Shown: one piece after another, positions 58,649 through 64,000 of the stretch
How the letters are laid out: every line of letters starts with the position of its first letter
Position numbering within the stretch: the stretch's first letter is position 1
Source: Ceratotherium simum simum
Lineage: Eukaryota; Chordata; Mammalia; Perissodactyla; Rhinocerotidae
Direction of reading: 5' to 3'
Length of the DNA: 64,000 bases
Assembly: GCF_000283155.1 (NCBI RefSeq)
Contig: NW_004454240.1
Coordinates: 1,939,201-2,003,200 of the forward strand
The notes under the pieces: model-generated
Database searches by the model: none
Seen by the model: the letters and a program-made list of their open reading frames with translations, nothing else
What the model was told of the DNA's origin: nothing
Position numbers and translations under genes: made by a program

Positions 58649-58953
58649 GGGCCAGCCCCGTGGCTTAGCGGTTAAGTGCGCGTGCTCCGCTACTGGCGGC
58701 CCAGGTTCGGATCCCGGGCGCGCACTGACACACCGCTTCTCCGGCCATGCTGAGGCCACGTCCCACATACAGCAACTAGAAGGATGTGCAGCTATGACAT
58801 ACAACTATCTACTGGGGCTTTGGGGGGAAAAGGGGGAAAAAAAAGGAGGAGGATTGGCAATAGATGTTAGCTCAGAGCTAATCTTCCTCAGCAAAAAGAG
58901 GAGGATTGGCATGGATGTTAGCTCAGGGCTGATCTTCCTCACAAAATAAAAAT
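58649..58953 (+). mobile_element. ERE, sense, 11-bp duplication
   Basis: This is a full-length copy from 'GGGGCCAGCCCCGTGGCTTA' to the AAAATAAAAAT tail. The B box is GGTTCGGATCC. An exact duplication, AAAGCTTCCAG, is at 58,638-58,648 and 58,954-58,964. Confidence 0.95.
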
Positions 58954-59879
58954 AAAGCTTCCAGCAGCTTTTCTGTTTCTGCAGAAGTGGAGGCAGAATT
59001 TACCTTTGAGGACAGACTGATCTTTTGTTTGGGGAAAAACACTTTAATGAGTCTTTGGGTTATACAAAAGTAAAGCCAAGATTGTATTGTGGATTAGACA
59101 AAGACAAAGAGGAGCCTCAAATGTTCTCTCTGCATAATCACAGAAAAAGTCCTTGTCCTGTGGGTGGAGTTGCTGGTTCAAAGGGCTGCTCCTACCACCT
59201 ACTGGCACTCTAACTACCTCTAGAACTATCTACCTCTAAACTTGACCACTCTTCCTCCCCCTACTTGATAACCTCATGCCAAACCTCCCTGTTACTGTAA
59301 ATGAGACCCCCCATTCCCCTGTGCACAACCAGTGTTTCTCAAGTTTTGCTGATGTTTCTTCCTAATTGCTTTCTCAATCCATCTCTTTCTAATTTTCATG
59401 GTCATTGCCTTACTGTTGATTTTGCCTCTTCATTTTCTCTTGACCATTTTATCTCTTGCCTCGATTTAGGTCAGGTTGGATCATCTCTTCTCTGGACCTC
59501 CGCTATATTGCCCTAATGGGTCGTCTGCCCCCAGGCTTTCCAAACTACAGTCCAGTTTAGATTCTCATCTGAAAAACATTCCTAAAACTTCAACTTGCAG
59601 ACCCCTGTCCAAGTATCTATAATAACTCAACAGCAACTAAAGACTTTTACTTTAATATCTCAACTAAACTTCCAAGGCTGCTACAACCATCCTCTTGTCT
59701 CTCTCAGCCTATCTATCCCATCTCTCACTACACAGATCCTCTTTTGAGCTGGCCTGCCTGCAACCTTTGAATACAACTTGTTCATTCCTACCTGTTATTC
59801 CCCTCTCTTGGAATTTTCTGCCTGACACTGAACATCCTTTATGTCTTCACCACCTTTCTTTCCCTCATCCCAGAAGTTT

Positions 59880-60480
59880 TATTCATTTATTTACTTGAAT
59901 ATTTACTGAATGTCTACTTCTGTGTGCCAGGCACTGTAAGAGCTGCTGGGGATATAATGGTAATCAAAACAGTTCCTAGAAATTACAATCATGAAACAAA
60001 CAACTATTTAATTACGATTTTAATTACAATTGTAACAATTGCTATGAAGAAAATGCTAAGAGACTTAACAGAGTGACCTAAGCTACTGTAGGGAAAGGGG
60101 AGCAAGGAGGAGGTAACAAAGGTTTCTCTGAGGAAGTGACATTTAAGCTGAGCCTCTAAGGATGAAGAGTTAGCCAGGGGAAGGGGGGTGGAGAAAGAAA
60201 GCATTCCAGACAAAAGAACAGCACATGTGAAAGTAAAAAATGTCTTGATCACAGGGAAATAAGGGGATACTGGCAGGAGATCAGACTAGGGAGGTAGGCA
60301 GGAGGCAAATCATACAAGGCCTTATGGACTATGGTAAGGATTTTTGCTTCTATCCTAAGAGTAATGGAAAGAAGTCACTGAAAGATTTTAAGTAAAGGAA
60401 TGACACGATCAGGTGTCTGTGTGTATCACTTTGGCTATTGTGGGGAGAATAAACATAGTGCCTCACATGTAGATTTAAGT
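59880..60480 (-). mobile_element. L2 3' region, antisense
   Basis: It carries 'GTGTGCCAGGCACTGTAAG', 'AGAGCTGCTGGGGATATAAT', 'AAGCATTCCAGACAAAAGAA' and 'TACAAGGCCTTATGGACTAT' in order, a long antisense L2. Confidence 0.8.
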
Positions 60481-60799
60481 TTCTTGACAGCAGAGGACCA
60501 TGCTTTCTCTTTTTGTCTAGCCCCTACAGCCCCTAGTATAATTAGCCCCTGCTTTTCAGCATCCAAACCAGCTAGCCCCCTAGCCTCTGCTCTATTACAT
60601 CCAATGTTGAGAAGTTCTCTATTCCTTAATTCTTACACAACACTATTCAAGAGAAAATTCTTGGGTTAAGGGCCACCTCTTTTGCCAGCTGGTCCTAATT
60701 TTGGTGTCTAAAACAGCATAAAACATGATGGGTTCTCTGCTTCATAATAGTTTGAAGAAACAGTTTAAAGAAGGTCAAAGAGCTACGAAAGCCTGGAGC

Positions 60800-61235
60800 A
60801 AGGTTCCAAGACTACTTAATAAGACTGAACAGAAGGTAGAGTATGAACAGGGGAAGGAGAGGTGATGGAAGGTTGGGGGCCGGATTATTAAGAGTCTGAA
60901 ATAGGACTTTTCTTACTAGGCTATGGGAACCACTGTTAAGTGTTTAAATAGCAAAGTGATACAATTAGAGCTAGGTTTGGGGGAAAAGTATTCTGACAAT
61001 GTAATACAGAATGGAGGACAGAGAGAAAGATAACAGAGACCAGGAACCTATCCTACTAGTATAGACAATGACTTGAAAGGCCTGGCATAGTATGGAGGCA
61101 ATTGAGGATAGAAAGAAGTGACAAGAATCAAGAAAAATGTTGGAGCTAGAAGAGATAAAATTTGACATCTGCTTGGATATAGGGTGAGAAAGGATCCAAG
61201 GCAACTTCTCAGTTTTTTCCTGAAAGACCAGGAAA
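60800..61235 (-). mobile_element. Decayed antisense L2-like sequence
   Basis: The phrases 'GGGGGCCGGATTATTAAGAG' and 'TAGGCTATGGGAACCACTG' resemble antisense L2 internal sequence, but the copy is strongly decayed. Confidence 0.45.
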
Positions 61236-61239
61236 AGGT

Positions 61240-61475
61240 GGGATAATATTAGCCATAATAGAGAATGGCTATCTTGTCCTCAAAGTAAGTTCTCTCTTCT
61301 CCAGGCTAAATATTGTTACTTCCTTAACCATTCTTCATCTAACATGGTTTCCAGACCCTCCACTACCTCTCCCTTGTAAAATCTCGTGCCCAGAATTTGT
61401 GGTGATGTCATTTCCCTTACAAAACTATAAGCTCCTTGATGTGGTTTTGGTTTCCTTCTCAAAGTTTAGCGTAGC
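61240..61475 (+). mobile_element. CR1/L3 fragment
   Basis: It carries 'TCTCTTCTCCAGGCTAAATA', 'TTCTTCATCTAACATGGTTT' and 'CCAGACCCTCCACTACC', the L3 3' phrase set. Confidence 0.65.
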
Positions 61476-62256
61476 AACCTGCACCCTTGTTGAGTCAACA
61501 AACTTTTATTGAGTATGTTAACTCACTATAAAGATGCAACAGGACAAAGTTGGGCACTGTAATTCTCAAGTTCTGGCTCCTCAGGAACTAATGTAAGAAA
61601 AAAACAATACAAAACTTTCTCCTTCCACCCACCCAAAAATGCTAAAAACTGACCAACAAAACTACAAACCACTTCTGCAAAACACTGACTATGTCAGAGG
61701 TTTCAACATCTACTTAATAGCCTAATAAAGCATCAAAGGGGACTGAAACTACAATGTTCACTAATATGAACTGAACACACCCCAGCCTCCAAATCCATCT
61801 CTCCTCTAAGACTTTGCTCTCAAATCCATCTACCTTCCTAATGACAGAAAAATTGTCTTCTCAGAATAAAAAATGACATTTATTATTAATTTGGAAAAGC
61901 TGAAAGGGGCTCAGTTTCTCAACCCATAGAAAGTTTATTTGGTCCTATTTGATTACAGGTAGGAAAATGTTGTAGACACAGGAAACAAATGGTAGCAACA
62001 AAGGACACTTATTGTGCATGCAGTATAGACTACCAATAATTTGAATGAAGATATAAAAGGGAACTGCTACAAAATAAAATAAAAGCCATGCCTATCAAAT
62101 TTGGAAATGACAATGAAGCTGGAGAGACAACTGGATGACAGATTTCAGACACACAGACTGTGACAGGTAGGAACAATGGGAAGACGTAAATAAAAATAAA
62201 GTAAAAAAGAGAAATGTAACTTCCTGACCTTGAGTCCCCACACAAATACTGAGTAG

Positions 62257-62298
62257 GAAAGACAAGGCAAAAAAAAAAAAAAAAAGAAAGACAAGGCA
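62257..62298. mobile_element. Bare poly(A) insertion with 13-bp target duplication
   Basis: GAAAGACAAGGCA occurs at 62,257-62,269 and again at 62,286-62,298. Only sixteen A lie between them. This has the form of a retroposition event in which only the poly(A) tail was copied. Confidence 0.75.
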
Positions 62299-64000
62299 TG
62301 TGTCTTGGTTGGCTATGAACTCAAAATAAGTTAGCAGCTGCCCAGAGGCTCATTTGTTCTTACAGAAGTGCCGGTGTTCAAATGTCAGACTCATACAGCC
62401 CTCATCTGCCACTGCTGAGCTGTCTAGAGCTCAAAGGAATCATCCATTGTGAAAATGTACAGAACTCTGGTGAAAATGAAGTGACAGCCTCACGAGAGAG
62501 TCACAGATTTTGATGAGTATGAATTGCGTTTTAGGTTTCTATAGATGCGTTTGGAGTGCAAACTCTAAGGATGTGTCTGAATTGCAAGCATCTGTCCCAA
62601 CAATATAGCTCACGTTTTCGAAAGAAATAGATGGAGCTGAAAGTAAAGTAAGTCCATCAAGAAGATATCTGTCAGTGTGGAGATAAGTATATGAATAGCC
62701 AAATAGCACATTTCTAGGAATCACAAACTTGTCTCTATACAAACAATACGAAGCCTATTACTTGGGTTAGTTTCTAATTATGGAGCCCACTATTTAAAGA
62801 ATCTGACACCTCTAAAACTAGACAATTTCTCAGGTCCCTTCTAATTTTGACATAATTATGATTTTATGACCAAATCAATGAGGTCCATAAGGAATCAACC
62901 CTAGGACTAGTCTAATTTAATTTTTTAGTATGATCTAAAAGAGGAAAAAAAAAAAGAAAAAAGAAATAAATAAAAGAAGAAAATCTTCACATATGCAAAT
63001 AATCTTAAACTCTTTGGGTCAAAAAAAATGCCAAATCAATGGGTATAAATTGTAAAAAACACATTTTCTCAAGGCTATGTGAGAGGCCAGAAAAGTGGCA
63101 AACAGGCCTCAATATGGGCAAATATTGCTTGAAGAAAAATAATTTTAGCTATACTTTTAGAACAATGGGCTTGGAACTATGACTAACCCAGAACAGAAAC
63201 CTTGGTGTCATTGTTCTAGTCCCTGCACTGTCACAATGTGCTTCCTCAGCCATACACATACATAGCCAGGGTTCTGGATAGCATCTTGATATTGGGAATG
63301 AAACAGAAAACATGACATACCAGATGAGCACACCATAAAAGATTCCAATTTATCCCTATTGACTGGACGTTTCTGGCCCCCAAAGAACTTAGTGAGGATG
63401 CAGGAAGAGCTACTAGGCAAAGTGCTATAGTATATAAAGGTGTCATTACATACAGCCACCTGGTCTGAAATGAGTAGAATGAAAAATGCTTTGATCTCAC
63501 ATCAAGCTGAGAAAAAGTTATTCACAGGACCTTGCCATTGGTCCTTCTCACCTGTTCCGGATCACCCAGCAGACGGGGGTAAAAGCCTCCAATAGGGCCT
63601 TTTCCCTGTTTCAAAGGAATTTCATATAGCATGTTCAAATGTAAGATTAACAAAGCCTTTAGCTCCTTTAACCCATAAGCCAAAGTAGAACCACCCCAGA
63701 CAAAATACCTCATCCAGAAAACATGAGAATGAAGACAGAATTATACTTTTCCGTGCTCTCAGGTAGTGGGTACTTTTGTTCACAACAATCTTTTCCACTT
63801 AACAGAGATGCTGCAACATAGAAAGTGAAACACAACATCTTATGCCTAAGCTTGCTAACTTGAGTTAAAATATCTGATTTCTATGTTTTATCCGGTCAAT
63901 TGAGAGCCTAGATTCAAATGTTCTTCACAGTAGTCACTCCGACAGGATCACAAATTCTCTTAACAGTCTTTATTGGAATATCAACTGAATCTCTTTTGAG

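Larger units (their letters stand above)
53929..64000 (-). other. DLG3: DLG3 intron, continuing past the window
   Basis: No PDZ-domain exon could be read here on the minus strand. The stretch holds two EREs, an L1 3' end, an antisense L1M 3' end, antisense L2 ends and an L3 fragment. Unassigned sequence occupies 53,929-56,377, 58,965-59,690 and 61,480-64,000. Confidence 0.8.

Noticed and set aside
63552..63605. Possible 54-bp minus-strand exon (GKGPIGGFYPRLLGDPEQ) with AG acceptor and GTGAG donor in the DLG3 intron
   Set aside because: The intron joins phase-1 exons, and in that frame the segment contains an in-frame TGA. The acceptor's pyrimidine tract is also poor. It could only be a poison exon, and the sequence alone does not support that.
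1..64000. CRISPR arrays, bacterial operons, tRNA or rRNA genes
   Set aside because: None is present. The only tRNA-like sequences are the diverged heads of ERE and MIR SINEs, and the repeats lack CRISPR spacing.

Overview
The window is mammalian X-chromosome DNA, almost certainly from a perissodactyl (horse, rhino or tapir lineage). Thirteen copies of the perissodactyl tRNA-derived SINE (equine repetitive element, ERE) are present. They have the head GGCCAGCCCCGTGGC, the tail block 'ACTGGGGCTTTGGGG', and in several cases clean target-site duplications. The genes are interrupted by canonical GT-AG introns. No prokaryotic, organellar or viral gene organisation is visible.

Layout. (1) From 1 to about 15,065 is intron of TEX11, packed with old L1, L2, MIR and ERE copies. 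(2) 15,066-16,165 holds the last two recognisable TEX11 coding exons on the + strand, with stop codon and AATAAA. (3) From about 16,170 to 27,780 is the intergenic gap, made mostly of decayed CR1/L3, L2, MIR, L1 and ERE. (4) From about 27,787 to 64,000 is the 3' half of DLG3 (SAP102) on the - strand. Twelve coding exons are readable, from the PDZ3-SH3 linker through SH3, the HOOK region with alternative cassettes, the guanylate-kinase-like domain and the stop at 30,350-30,352. The PDZ-domain and N-terminal exons lie beyond 64,000. TEX11 (+) and DLG3 (-) are tail to tail, as in the human Xq13.1 region.

The two genes have unrelated jobs. TEX11 is a meiotic TPR protein of the ZIP4/SPO22 type. 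DLG3 is a postsynaptic and junctional MAGUK scaffold. Nothing in the window suggests joint regulation beyond the shared 3' intergenic space.

The best leads outside ordinary annotation are: two DLG3 HOOK exons (37,052-37,097 and 38,943-39,042) whose phases force mutually exclusive use; a pair of about 205-bp inverted repeats (about 94% identical by hand alignment) in the large DLG3 intron, with a SINE in the loop; a bare poly(A) insertion flanked by a 13-bp duplication at 62,257-62,298; a perfect AT hairpin in the probable DLG3 3' UTR; and a nested ERE pair. I found no convincing novel gene system. All alignments, identities and repeat-family calls were made by eye. Repeat boundaries are approximate unless a target-site duplication is stated.
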